From NCBI GenBank assembly GCA_025642075.2, contig JAODUO010000135.1, positions 108,501 through 172,500 on the forward strand: 64,000 bases of DNA, written 5' to 3'. This stretch comes from Ridgeia piscesae. Lineage: Eukaryota > Annelida > Polychaeta > Sabellida > Siboglinidae. The translations under genes and the position numbers were made by a program. Below, one piece after another: positions 23,401 to 34,860 of this stretch (positions within the stretch are counted from its first letter, which is position 1; each line of letters starts with the position of its first letter). Below the pieces are notes generated by a model. The model ran no database searches and had not been told where the DNA came from. It was given only the letters and a program-made list of their open reading frames with translations.

Positions 23401-24091
23401 TTGGACTCTCGATAAGCCAAATGGCTTCCTAGTCCACCTGCCATCTAGAGTTGAATCTCACAATTTCACATAAGTAAGTTCTCACGTGACTTAGGGCAGT
23501 TAAGTGTTCTAAACTTGTTCAGCTGACAGACCTGTCAGGTGTGTTGCTGACATTCAGGGTAATGATGATGGGTGAACAAATTTATCCAAACTTCAACAAG
23601 ACACCAAGAAGATTCATAATTGGGTTCCCAACATCGAAAGTCTGACGTCCTGTGCTACTCTGCCCCACAGACGGTTTTGTAAAACATATGTTTTCTCATA
23701 CTATACATTTCATTTCATTCAGTGAACATAATTTCTAAAATTCAACTACCCTCGGGGGTAATAATAATTAGTTCCACTTTCACTGAGTTGGCATCAGTCA
23801 ATGAGGATCCACAACTGTAACGAAGGTGTCTGTGTGGCTCTAGCAGGAATATCTGAAAGCTACTCACACAAGCTGAGCAATATAGGTGCCTTGAAGCAAT
23901 ATTTTGTTTAAGTGATAAGCAACTGACCATACCAGGAAATGACCTCACACCTGTGGCAACTGATTATGTAGTTAGTAATTAACACTTACCCATGGTCATC
24001 AAATGGAGAATGTCTTCAATGCTACGTTCAGTGGTTATCTTGATGTGCAACAAAGGAATACAATTCACAATAGACATCCATGACAGGCCAA
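16522..24091 (-). CDS. Death domain - coiled coil - kelch protein (core exon set)
   Basis: Seven exons join with every junction in phase 1: 23990-24091, 23750-23839, 21099-21360, 20248-20310, 18390-18431, 17906-17956 and 16522-17422. The encoded order is an N-terminal segment not recognised (IPLLHIKITTERSIEDILHL, then LRYSCGSS and VKVELIIITPE), a death domain, about 50 residues of charged heptad-like sequence from three mini-exons (EEVTQLKENIKREKEAL, GLHEEQMRKAAE, EVRQLKEAAKWEQEQR), and a six-repeat kelch propeller ending at a stop. Death domains recruit partner death-fold proteins, coiled coils oligomerise and kelch propellers bind ligands. An adaptor or sensor role in the cytoplasm is inferred, not shown. 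No vertebrate orthologue with this order comes to mind. The 5' end is not found; a candidate earlier exon lies at 25368-25446. A LINE sits in the intron between 21360 and 23750. Confidence 0.8.
17455..17556. repeat. (GGGAGA)n microsatellite
   Basis: About 17 perfect hexamers in the intron immediately upstream of the kelch exon, about 33 bp from its acceptor. The purine-rich strand is plus, so the transcribed RNA carries a long CU tract near the acceptor. Confidence 0.95.
17906..20310 (-). CDS. Three coiled-coil mini-exons of the death-domain/kelch gene
   Basis: Exons 17906-17956 (51 nt), 18390-18431 (42 nt) and 20248-20310 (63 nt) each begin after a TTTCAG acceptor with two bases of a codon and end one base into the next. 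All are symmetric phase-1 exons that could be skipped singly without a frameshift. The similarity of VTQLKE and VRQLKE suggests descent by exon duplication. The introns between them contain no other feature I recognise. Confidence 0.75.
21099..21360 (-). CDS. Death domain exon
   Basis: A 262-nt exon with a CATGTAG acceptor and GTGAGT donor. It encodes LGLLLKF, ISQLEVKFQGDLWRLNYEVL, ARWRDGN and LIEALRELELNDVVEVVRN, which matches the helix 2-6 pattern of death domains (tryptophan in the RW motif and the C-terminal LIEALRELELNDV helix). One extra base near 21268-21275 shifts the frame. Exon phases demand 261 nt, one fewer than present, so the indel is supported independently of homology. The product feeds directly into the coiled-coil exons. 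Confidence 0.85.
21990..23460 (+). mobile_element. 5'-truncated CR1/jockey-like LINE
   Basis: Encodes most of a non-LTR reverse transcriptase: VPLEWKEANIIPL, NYRPVSLTSVICKLLER, QHGFLKARSCLTN, GVPQGSVLGPILFLIYIND, the catalytic KFADDTK motif (about 22575-22600), then HLEYCIQAW and VNEWNRLSADC. The frame breaks at 22073-22084 (T run, stop), about 22335 (one A missing in an A run), about 23180 (T run) and about 23262 (stop), so it is dead as assembled. All four breaks sit in or beside homopolymers. It is inserted antisense in an intron of the death-domain/kelch gene. Confidence 0.92.
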
Positions 24092-24539
24092 CTTAAGAAT
24101 AAATCACATTTTATTTGATTTTACCCAAAACCATTTATTGATTGTTAAATCATGACAGCACTACATTTCAAAGAAGTTGTTTTTATAGTACTGCTAGAAG
24201 TCGCTTTGTATTTTACAATAACATACTTATACATACATTGAATATTGAATTTAATCACATTTCCAAAAAGTTGCTTTATCTTATTACAGTTAGAAGAATT
24301 TTTATACAATAATACACTTAGAAGTATCTTTACATTACACAACAGCCTTAAAATATACTGAAATGTGCATTTAATCATATTCATGTAATTAATTGTATTG
24401 TTACCTACAGTTGCCCAGTACTTCAGTTGAATGAAACACTAAACAGGTTTGGCTGCCAAGGTATTATTTGCAGCTAACAATTTATTAATCAGTTGCACTT
24501 GACAGCAACATACCCCTTATTTAGTTGCTCACATTTATC

Positions 24540-24870
24540 AGTAACATAGATGTGAATCACACATAACAGCAACTTACAAGTGAATCACACATAACAACAT
24601 GTGAGTAAATCACACTTAATATCAACATGTGAATGAACCATGCATAACAATGTGCGAGTATTAAAAATCACCCATAACAACTTGTGAGTAAATCACACAC
24701 ACAACAGCAATTTGTTAATATTAAAACTCACACATAACAATAACTTGTGAGTAAAACATAACAACTTATGAATATAAAAAGTCACACAATACAACTTGTG
24801 AGTAAATCATATACCACAGCAATTTACAAGTGAACCGCATTTAACAGCAACTTGTGAGTAAATCAGACTT
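24540..24870. repeat. Degenerate roughly 35-bp tandem repeat
   Basis: About nine diverged copies of ACAACTTGTGAGTAAATCAC with spacers of ACATAACAG type. It lies between the 5' exons of the death-domain/kelch gene, within a 1.3-kb stretch (24092-25367) otherwise empty. Confidence 0.7.
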
Positions 24871-25367
24871 GATATGTGATCAGAACTGGAATGAGTCGGC
24901 CACAAGCTCGAGTCGCCTTTTATACCATTCAGCCTAGCAACGTTGACTGCCAACAATTCAGTTGAGTTCACCAAGACCGGGAAAGATCTTCCTGCCTAGA
25001 CCTGTCTTGTTGTGTAAGACTTGGTGTCCAGTGTCACTCTTCTAGTCCACCAACAATACATGTGTGATCAAGCACAAACACACACATACACAAAGTCACA
25101 CACTCCCTGTTGCAATGAATAATTAACCTTGTCTCCAACATTTGCCTTTTTTATATTGGCAGCCATTTTCTATACCCATCATATTCCACTTTTTTTTACA
25201 TTTCCTTCATGCAAATAAAAAATGATTATGACCCCTTTGTTCAAGTTTTTAAACATTTATATACAAATATACGAGATATTATACCAACAGTACAGTATAC
25301 ATAGGTAGGTTGAGCCAACCAAATCATTAGAATTGGTCCACACTATGCCTGTGTTAACCTGACCTAC

Positions 25368-25446
25368 CTCCGGGGACTTGGAATGTGCCCCTTTTGGTGA
25401 TTCTCGAGAGGGTTGAGCAGGGGAACATTTTCGGTGAGTGTGAAAA
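25368..25446 (-). CDS. Candidate earlier exon of the death-domain/kelch gene
   Basis: Open 79-nt stretch between a CAATAG acceptor and a GTAGGT donor, encoding FSHSPKMFPCSTLSRITKRG and TFQVPG, ending in phase 1 as the next exon (23990-24091) requires. No domain was recognised; the TFQVPG end could be the start of a beta-rich domain. A possible further exon to the right contains an in-frame stop and was rejected. Confidence 0.35.
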
Positions 25447-26515
25447 CTATTGAATATCACTGTAAAATATTCAACATCAACCTACCCTGCCTCCAGCTTC
25501 TGGTGTCATCATCATGGTGGTGTTGAATCTCTGGCTCAGTCCACCCAATATTCATTTAGTTCTGAGGTCTGTGTCCAGCCACCCTCGGATACTCCTCTTG
25601 AAGCTAAGCATTGTTTCTCTTGAAGTGACCCATGCATGGACCTTAACAATGACCAACCAGCTGACCGCGGTCATCTCCATTACGGATTTTCGAAGCTGAA
25701 ATATGTGTACAGTGCTGTCATCTGGGATGATCTGGCTAAATGACGATCTCTTAGTTCTCTCAGCTCAGTAAGGAGAAACTCTAGAAAACCACAGCACATC
25801 AGAAACACATAATTAAATATATGTGGATGTTTCTGAAATGCACTGACAACTGGTAAGTCAGCGGCCTATGGTTGAAGGCAGCAAATGAGTAGAGAAAGAG
25901 GCAAATAGTCATCAGTTGTTGGGAGGAGATACTGTTACATGGACCTACAAAGTTACCGTTACCAAATGACATGACACAGAAGAGAGGGCCACTGAGTGTG
26001 GCTGTGAGACCACTGCTGCGGTGGAATATTCCTACACTCTACAAGCCTATACACTATACTTGTTGAACTAGGCACTGGTTACTTCATAAGAAACAAATTA
26101 CGATCTCCAAATAACCTTTCACCTTATCTCAGCAGGTTAACTTTGCTATGGCTGTGACTCATGGCACAAGGCCAGCTATTGGCCTATCTCAGAACACAAC
26201 CCTGGAGGGTCGCCCTTTGTTCTGAAGCTCTGCTAGATGACAATAATAGCTTCATATAACAAATTCTATAGCGTCTGAAGGTCAATGATCACAGTGGTAG
26301 CAAGCATGTATTTAATAGCACACCATAACCTTTGTAGGTTACCATATTGTAAGTTAGCCAGTACTGAGAATTGGGTAGACTGGATGTCTATTAGCCGGTT
26401 TAATTCCTCTCTCAGTAGATTGATCTAGGTGAAGATCATGCTTTGATAAAAGCAATTAAGCTGTTTAATGCCACAATGACATTAAAGGTTGTTCACATGT
26501 ATACACAGAGAGAGC

Positions 26516-26555
<40 letters not shown>

Positions 26556-27130
26556 GACTCCTTCCCCATATTTCTACGCATCTGTCAAACTACTGCCCTA
26601 TCTTTCTCTCTGTCTGCTCCTTCTCTCTTTCCCACCCTACCTCCCTCCTCCCCCCTCTCCCACTCATTCTCTCTGCCTCCCTGTCTGTGTGTCTGTCAGT
26701 CTTTGTCTGCATGCGTGCCATTCTCTCTCCCTCTTGTTCTATCTTTTCACACCTGTCTGTCAATGCCTGTCTCTCTCTCTGTCTCTCTGTCTCTCTCCCT
26801 CCCACTCTCCTTATATCTCTCTCTGTTTCTCCTCCCTCCCTCCCTCAAATATCTCTATCTCTCTTTCTTCCCCCACCTGTATGTCAAACTCCTACCCATT
26901 CCCTCTCTCGCGGTTTCTCGCCCCTCTGCATTTCTTTGTCTGTCTCTCCCCCACATCTCTGTCAAACTTCTCCCATCATTCTCTCTCCCTCCTCCCTCCA
27001 TCCATATGTCCCCTTCTCCCTATTTCCCTCCATGCCTACCAATATCTTTTTATCTCTCTCTTCCCATGCCTGTAAATCTTCTCCCATTCATGTCCTAGTC
27101 TCTCTCCCTCCTGATTCTCCCTCCCCACCT
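26516..27130. repeat. (CA)n followed by CT-rich low-complexity tract
   Basis: A run of about 19 CA dinucleotides (26516-26554) precedes about 570 bases of CTCTCTCCCTCC-type polypyrimidine sequence. Plus-strand ORFs of 210 and 313 codons here are serine/leucine/proline-rich by composition only. Confidence 0.9.
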
Positions 27131-27855
27131 CATATACCACGTCGTGATAAATATCACTTCCTGGTAAATATGCAGTTTTTTTCAACTGCCCTGTATAAAC
27201 CAGTTTTCCCTAGAAATGTGCCAACCATGCCCGAGTCCTGCTTGTTCTCTCCATGCTGCTCTCTTACTGTCTGTCTATCCCTCAACACACCCATTCCTAC
27301 CTCTCAATTACCAGTGCATCAATTGGTAACAGAATGTGCATGTCTACTCTTGTCTAATGATTCTGAGATACATGGCTTCCCAGCAGAGGATCCTAGCAGA
27401 TTACAAGTTCAAATATTAAGCTGGAGCTGATTTGAGGCTCACAGAGACAATGACTACAGATGTTTACAGGCCCTTAGCCAGTATTAATTGTATCCATTAG
27501 TCTGACAGTCAAGACATGGTAACTACTGTTTGCTGAGTGGGTTCAGTAGAGCCTGCCAATGTCCAGAGCCCAACATTTCTTTTGTCCCTTAAACAGATTA
27601 CCAAGTACTAGACTTTAGTCTAGTACTTGGCATTGTCCTTTGAAGAATGATTGACATTTGTTATTAAATGATCACTTTTCTTTTGAACATCTTGTTGACT
27701 TCATGCTTTCAACAAATACAAGGATACACCTGAACTAGTAACCAGTCAACTTGTTATCTTTAGATGAATATTAATTACATTATAAATCGACAGGAACTAC
27801 CCAGTTGTAATAAAAATTATGGAGTTATTCACACATATTTCCTGGTAAATACATA
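27131..27855. other. Intergenic, one perfect hairpin
   Basis: No gene is seen. A perfect inverted repeat at 27601-27630 has 13-bp arms (CCAAGTACTAGAC) around a 4-nt loop. Confidence 0.6.
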
Positions 27856-28115
27856 CATGTCTCAGGTCAACAACGTCCAAGTCAACTCTCCACTCAACAA
27901 CGTCCAAGTCAACTCTCCAGTCAGTCAACAACTTCCAAGTCAACAACCTGCAAGTCAACTCTCTAGTCAACAACCTCCAAGTCATCCAGTCAACAACCTG
28001 CAAGTCAACTCTCTAGTCAACAACCTCCAAGTCATCCAGTCAACAACCTGCAAGTCAATTCTGCAGTCAACAACCTCCAAGTCAAGTCTCAAGTCAATGA
28101 CCTGCAAGTCAAGTC
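27856..28115. repeat. CAAGTCAACA-type minisatellite
   Basis: Nested repeat of AGTCAACAACCTCCAAGTCA and AGTCAACAACCTGCAAGTCA, with a higher-order unit of about 50 bp. Degenerate CAAGTC copies continue to about 28490. Confidence 0.9.
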
Positions 28116-28490
28116 TGTCATGGGTCCTGTACACACGGCTGGGTGAGCAAGCATTCAACATTCAGCCTCCCACTCCATGGAACTTGCCTCATCAGCACCC
28201 GATGTCAACAATAATGATGACTACTGCTTTTAAAGTGAAGCTTAAACATACTCTTTAAAATGTTTTGTGTTGCACCATGAGGCATGAGCAATGATGATTG
28301 GAAATGGGCTTTATAAATATCGCAAATTGATTTTAATTTGAACTGTCATTGTAACAACCTACAAATTAAGTTAATAACCTGCAAACTAAATCTAAAGAAC
28401 GTACCTGCAAGTCTCAAGTTAGTAACCTGTCAAGTCATTGAAGTCAATCACATCCATGTCAAGTCCAAAGTCAATGACCAGCAAGTCATC

Positions 28491-29103
28491 ACATCATCCA
28501 TCTACGATCTGTTTCTCAAATCTCAACCTTACCACTTTCATGCTGAAGTTTTCAGTCTTTTTTCATATGAATATTTCTAAATGATGCAGTAATTCATACA
28601 ATTCACAATTGTAAATGAAAACTTTATTGACAGAAATATGAGAAACAGTGTATTTACATTCACCTCAATGGCCACGGTCTAGTGTACACTGTTAACATTT
28701 AACACCATGCAAAATATTTTATTCAGAAAACTGTTTATCATTGCCAATGTAATAAGGCAACTTCACCTACGGTATCATTCTGACATAAAACACTTGCTGT
28801 TTACCATCAAAATGCAGGACAAACAATTTTAATAGTAATTCCGACCGACAATACATGCAAATATATCTATGCAATTCCTACTAATCATCCGACATTTTAG
28901 TAAAATCTATCATGGTTTTCTGTGAAACACATTACGTGGCATGGAAAGCTGAAAAAATATGATGAACTATTGAAGAAATATAAGCTGACCATCTCATTGC
29001 CATGATATTCCATGAGATGTTTAGCTTGGCACCTAGTAAATCAATGTATTAACAGGTCTGTTTAATTAAATACGACAAGTTTGTGGTCATCTGGGTAGAT
29101 GAC
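28491..29103 (-). other. TMA7 3' flank / UTR
   Basis: AT-rich sequence following the TMA7 stop codon. Minus-strand AATAAA hexamers occur at 28718-28723 and 28623-28628. Either could end the transcript. No other feature is seen. Confidence 0.4.
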
Positions 29104-32100
29104 TTATTTCTTCCCAGACTTCTTCAGTCCTGTACCACCTGAAGGGAAAAAATTATACAATAAACAATTCTGAAGGTACACAAAGCCATCTGAAATAAAC
29201 AATACATAAATGTTGTGCATATACTTTAGATTATATTCTGGCAGTGCTTCATGTTTGAAAAACCCAGGCAAGCAATAAATCACTCACCTAAATATGTGAA
29301 ATAATTTAGGTGAGCAATTTTGACATTTGTTTTTATCCACCAGGTGGCGTTCTATGTTGTCCACTATATAATCGTGGCTGGTTTTGTAAAGCTAATTTTT
29401 AATGATGCAATTACTTATTTAGATTCTTGTCTGCGTAAATAATCTATGGTCGCATTTGTACATCTAAACACACATCATTTACTATGTCAGTCATCTTATT
29501 AGCAATGAGAACGTTCTTAATTGCTTCATGAGACCAGCCCCTGGTATGTTGTAGACTGGTGACAGGAGTGATTGTCATCATTAGCACGAGGGATAGGGAG
29601 CGAGAGCAATCGTTTGCCTTAAAAATGAAGCATTAGGTTGGTGATGGTTATAACAACATTTACCAAAGCTGGTTTCAAGCAGTTTTAAGGAATTTTCACT
29701 GAATAGAATACTAAGGTTTGTTAACCAAATGACAATGATACTGATTTCATGAACACGTTAAATGTGAAATATCTGCTCACCCAGTGGGCCTTTCTGGGCT
29801 GCCCTTGTCTTCAAGTCTTTTAGGGCCTTCTCTTGCTCCCGCTGTTTTGCTTTGAAGGCTGCATCCTCCTGAAAATGGAAACCACTAACATTAAAATAGT
29901 TTTGCTATTGTCTTCATTACAGGAATTTGGTATGAGGTGGTTGTTTTTACAGTCTAAATTAAAAACTGGGGTAATTTTGTTAATTTGTAAGTTCTAATTG
30001 TGTTGCTGTAGAGAACGAAATACCTTACACAATTCATTAAAAATGATTATAATATACAGTGAAATCAGTTTTACTAGAATGCACAAGGTACTCAACCGGT
30101 CTAGTAACAGTATTAACATCACAAATCTTTAAACAAATTTCACTACTTGGTTCTACATATTTTTAATACCATTCTCTGTTTATGCACTGGCATTTAGCAG
30201 AAAACTTGTTTTGATAACCCAACACTAAATAAATCAGACAGATACTAACCTTTTTATTTGCTATTTTAAATTTGTTAGTCAACATTTAGTTAACGCATTG
30301 TGAGTAGAAATTACATTGGCTGAATCAGCGGGAACCACTAACAACCAAAATGCCTGCCCTTAGCAAGAAATTATTTTGTTGAATGAACAAAAAATGCCTT
30401 GTTTTCAGTGTGCGAACGACTTGCCTGGAAGGCATTCACATCAACCACAGCCATCATTGGCCAGTTTTTCAATGACAAACCAATGTCAGTTGAGTTATTT
30501 AAACTGATCCGTTTGATTTGACAGGCAGACATGTCTCTGGCTAAGCCTATACAGACTAGTGGTCTGGACACAGAAGCATATTTAAATTGCATAGTACTGT
30601 GCTAGATAGCCTAGATTGTCAATAAATAATATAAATTAATTTTGGTAGTTAGCAGATAATAAATACTATCGGAATTTGATTTGAATCATGTTGCCATCAA
30701 TGATAAATGTTCTAGAAGATACGTAGATATGGAAATTGCCAGTGTTTGCATGTTTTTCAACTATTTCCCAAAGCATTGTCATTCAACTGTGTTGTATTTA
30801 CACAATATGCAGTACACAAACCTCATCTCCGTCGTTCCCCGCCTTCTTGGCCTGCTTCAGTGGCTTCTTTTTGCCTCCTTAAAGAGAGATATATTGTTAA
30901 TTTTTATTAATTTTGCACTATTACAATTCATGCCATATTTTTACGGAAACATACTGAAACGGTGCACACTAAACTGCTGAAAATTACTTGTAATCCTACA
31001 ATATTCACAAATTCGCCATGTCGATAAAAGAAAAAATTGCACCAATACAAGACTTGACTCTTCCTCATCACACCTCAAGAAAATGAGCTCTGAATGGGAG
31101 TGCAGTAAATTGCTACTTTGCAAATCAAGACCCTCCATCCCGGGTCATCCATTTGAGCCACACAATTCAAACTTGCTACATCACCAGTCATTGTTACAGG
31201 CATCTTCCATTTCAGTGACTTTCACTGACACAGTTTACCCTCAGTGTATTTAGTTTCACCCAAAGACCACTGAATGGCGTGAAATTCAGCTAAAGTCTGG
31301 ATCTTTACTGTCGGTGTAACCTGTATAATATGCCACCTTTGTAACATTTTATGTAAATGATGACACACAGTGGGCCACCACACAGATGAATAGGAATTAT
31401 TGCCATTAGTGCAGGCACTGCAGGCCACTCCCAGGACAGATCGCAATGCTTGACACATCTGCAGTAGCTAACTGTGCAAATGGAAAAACAAAAACGTTGT
31501 TAATTTGCATACCTAGATTCTTCTGTCTTACTCATGTGAATGGGACAAAGCAATAATTACAGATGGATAGATATTTTGTATTCTGTCAATTGCACCGGTA
31601 AGACAAATATTACAAGCACTAAGTCCCACCAACGCAATCAAGGTCCTCAATACAGAAGATCTGCTCCCTGGCAAGGTCTGGTAGTGTACATTTTTGCCAC
31701 AGCCTAATGGGATAGGTTGAAAGTGAAATTATTGGAATTATCAGAAGTCAATGGTTTGTCTTTAAGTTTAAATGTATGTCGGTTGGTACAACTGTCACTG
31801 GTGAAGTCAATTAATTGGATTCAGCTAACAGCCAAATATTCATACACTGTCATTGTGTAGCCTTATTAAATGCATAAAATGAATATTAATTAATATAAAT
31901 GTTGCCTAGTGCTGGAAGCAAGCAGAACTGGAATGCAGAAATACATGACCCATGAAAGTGATAAAAAAGAAACTGTTATACTAACTGATAGTTATTTATT
32001 ATCTAAAAACCGTTCTTACCAAAGTGGAACATTCTGACCCAAACTGGAGCATTGCGACTACCCTGTTCTACCCTGCTGGTGCATTGCGACTAATTGGTTG

Positions 32101-32675
32101 GAGCATTGCGACTGGTGCATTCAGTCAGATGGGAAGGTCTTGGCTTGGGTGGTTTTCTCCAAACAGCCCAAACGGGCTAACGCAGGAGTTTGTAGTGAAT
32201 TTTTTTCGACCATATCCCTTGTGAGAATGAACCTCTGCCAAAAATGTTATCTTTCACAAAGGCATTTTACTAACTTAGAACCTGTTTTCACAATTTTCAT
32301 TCACATGGATTCAGTTACAATAAATAACATTTTTCATTCACAATCAATCATGTCTGGGACTGTCTTTGGGATGTTTGTCTTTAAATTACGTTACTTGTAC
32401 GTCATCGGAACTTTGGTTGTCTAAAGTAGTTAAACACCAGTACCGTACATCTTAACAATAGAAATAGTCAAAGAATACACCGTTGTAGCAAGAGTATAGC
32501 AAGTTTGCACAGGCGCTCTTAATATCGCCCAAATATTACAATATGCATCACAATTATTATACACGAACACGGTTATAGTTACATTAAAATCAAGCACTTT
32601 GGATACGGCGTATTATGGTTACGGAATGTGTACTAAAATAAATACATTTCAGGCACTACCTTGTCGTCCTGACAT
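29104..32675 (-). CDS. TMA7: Translation machinery-associated protein 7, complete
   Basis: Four exons: 32660-32675, 30822-30877, 29781-29868 and 29104-29138. They total 195 nt, or 64 codons plus a TAA stop, the same length as human TMA7. The protein runs from MSGRQGGKKKPLKQAKK through an acidic NDGDEED stretch and a charged helix (FKAKQREQEKALKDLK) to GPLGGTGLKKSGKK. Start and ends match the family almost residue for residue. All borders are GT-AG and the phases (1, 0, 1) are consistent. TMA7 is a small, basic, ribosome-associated protein; its exact role in translation is not settled. The short first exon, only 16 coding bases, fixes the start. Introns contain a 32-bp hairpin (29283-29314) and no other genes. 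Human TMA7 and CFAP20DC both lie on chromosome 3p, so the linkage seen here could be ancient. Confidence 0.97.
32150..32194. repeat. Dispersed CCAAACAGCCCAAA repeat, copy 2
   Basis: CCAAACAGCCCAAACGGGCT followed by AACGCAGGAGTTTGTA. The same string, with CTT inserted before GGGCT, occurs at 9321-9366. GCATTGCGACT is repeated three times just upstream (32050-32112). Probably an end fragment of an unidentified transposon. Confidence 0.55.
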
Positions 32676-33387
32676 ATTTGCTTGTTAAATGTGGTATTTG
32701 CCGCGTGTTGTTTCGACTTGGTCGAATCAGAAAACCGGACCTGGTGCAGGATAAATGATTTGCGAAAGCGGACTTAAAACCTGTCCCGAAATGCGCAACT
32801 GTTTTTTTTACCCATGTTGACAGCCCATTTCGATAAAAACTAATTACACGTGTGGCACATAACAACAAAAATATACCATTCGTAATCACCAAACATAACT
32901 TGCACGGACCTAACTTAGTAACATTCACCATCATCAATTGTGCAGCCATAATGTCCCGTGGTTGGGCGAAGGCCTTAGGCTTAGGATACTGCTTCCAATT
33001 GCGCAAAAAACATTAGTGCATTACTAGCGAGGAAACGTGAAACGAACATGTTTGTGCACAAGTGAACCACACTTCAATTAAAATGTTACTTGGTATGGAC
33101 GCTTATGCACGTGTATCCTCAGCATCTAGACGTTACCATATCCAAATAGTTGGTTTTACCCAACACAACTCGGCAGTGATTTAATAATATATTTTGGGAA
33201 ATGAGTCATGCATTCAAGACTTACATAACTTTATTAACATGTCGCCTGGTGTAAGTATGTGTCACATAACAGTTGAATAGTAGTGTTAAATGAAACGCAA
33301 ACAATATCATTCACAACAATAGAAGCTCTTTGTATAAACCGTTGCATTTAATAATAATTAAATAAGATTACTTTCAAAGAATTATAA

Positions 33388-33478
33388 ACTCATGCAACAA
33401 CGCGGGCCGAAAAGCAACAACGTCGGCCTGCTCTATTTGATTTGTCTCCGTTCCGTCGCAGATGGCCTTTGCGTACTG
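33388..33478 (-). CDS. Candidate terminal exon, unknown gene
   Basis: After a TATATTTCAG acceptor, an open frame encodes YAKAICDGTETNQIEQ then ADVVAFRPALLHEF and stops. A minus-strand AATAAA lies about 155 bases downstream (33230-33235). Codon content looks protein-like, but no family is recognised and no upstream exon was found in 33480-36000. Confidence 0.35.
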
Positions 33479-33479
33479 A

Positions 33480-34021
33480 AATATAGATACACATTATTAT
33501 TAATATTTCCCCGTGTTAACAACACATTCATATGAATACCTCTTTATGGTCCCCTGGTAATGTGACTATTGTTAGTCACATCGTTTCTTTGGTTGTTCGG
33601 TTAAATATAACAACACTTCACACAATAGTGAAATAATATAAATGACAAAAGATGTGTATTTTAAACTTTGAACAGAAATTGTGTTCACATTATCAAACGT
33701 ACACCTCTTAAAAAAAAACTTATTACTTCAGAAAAAACATCCATACTAATCCAAATATAACATAACAGTGTATTGAAAATAAGGCAACTTGTTGATGTAA
33801 TGGCTGACTAATATAATCTAACTACTCCTGCAAAAAAACCTATCACTACGACAAAAACAGACATGGCTGCAAGGCTAGTAGGCAACAATCCATGTCTTCC
33901 CTGTTTTACTATAGCAATGAAAACGTGGGTGTGAAAAACTTTTAAAGACACACATATACACAATAAGCAGTGTTATGGCATTTGTTAACCAAGCTTATGC
34001 TAGAAAGTAAAAGAAAATCAT

Positions 34022-34025
<4 letters not shown>
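33480..34025. other. Intergenic, nothing recognised
   Basis: AT-rich; no exon or repeat recognised. Confidence 0.4.

Positions 34026-34860
<835 letters not shown>

Noticed and set aside
25500..25712. Possible minus exon encoding AWVTSRETMLSFKRSIRGW
   Set aside because: The frame contains an in-frame TGA, and the gap to the next candidate exon would be an intron of only about 40 nt. Not strong enough to annotate.
26443..27430. Serine/leucine/proline-rich ORFs of 210 and 313 codons
   Set aside because: They follow from a CT-rich tract and have no domain or splice context.
32656..33006. 116-codon minus ORF
   Set aside because: It overlaps the TMA7 first exon and its upstream region in another frame; no family match by eye.
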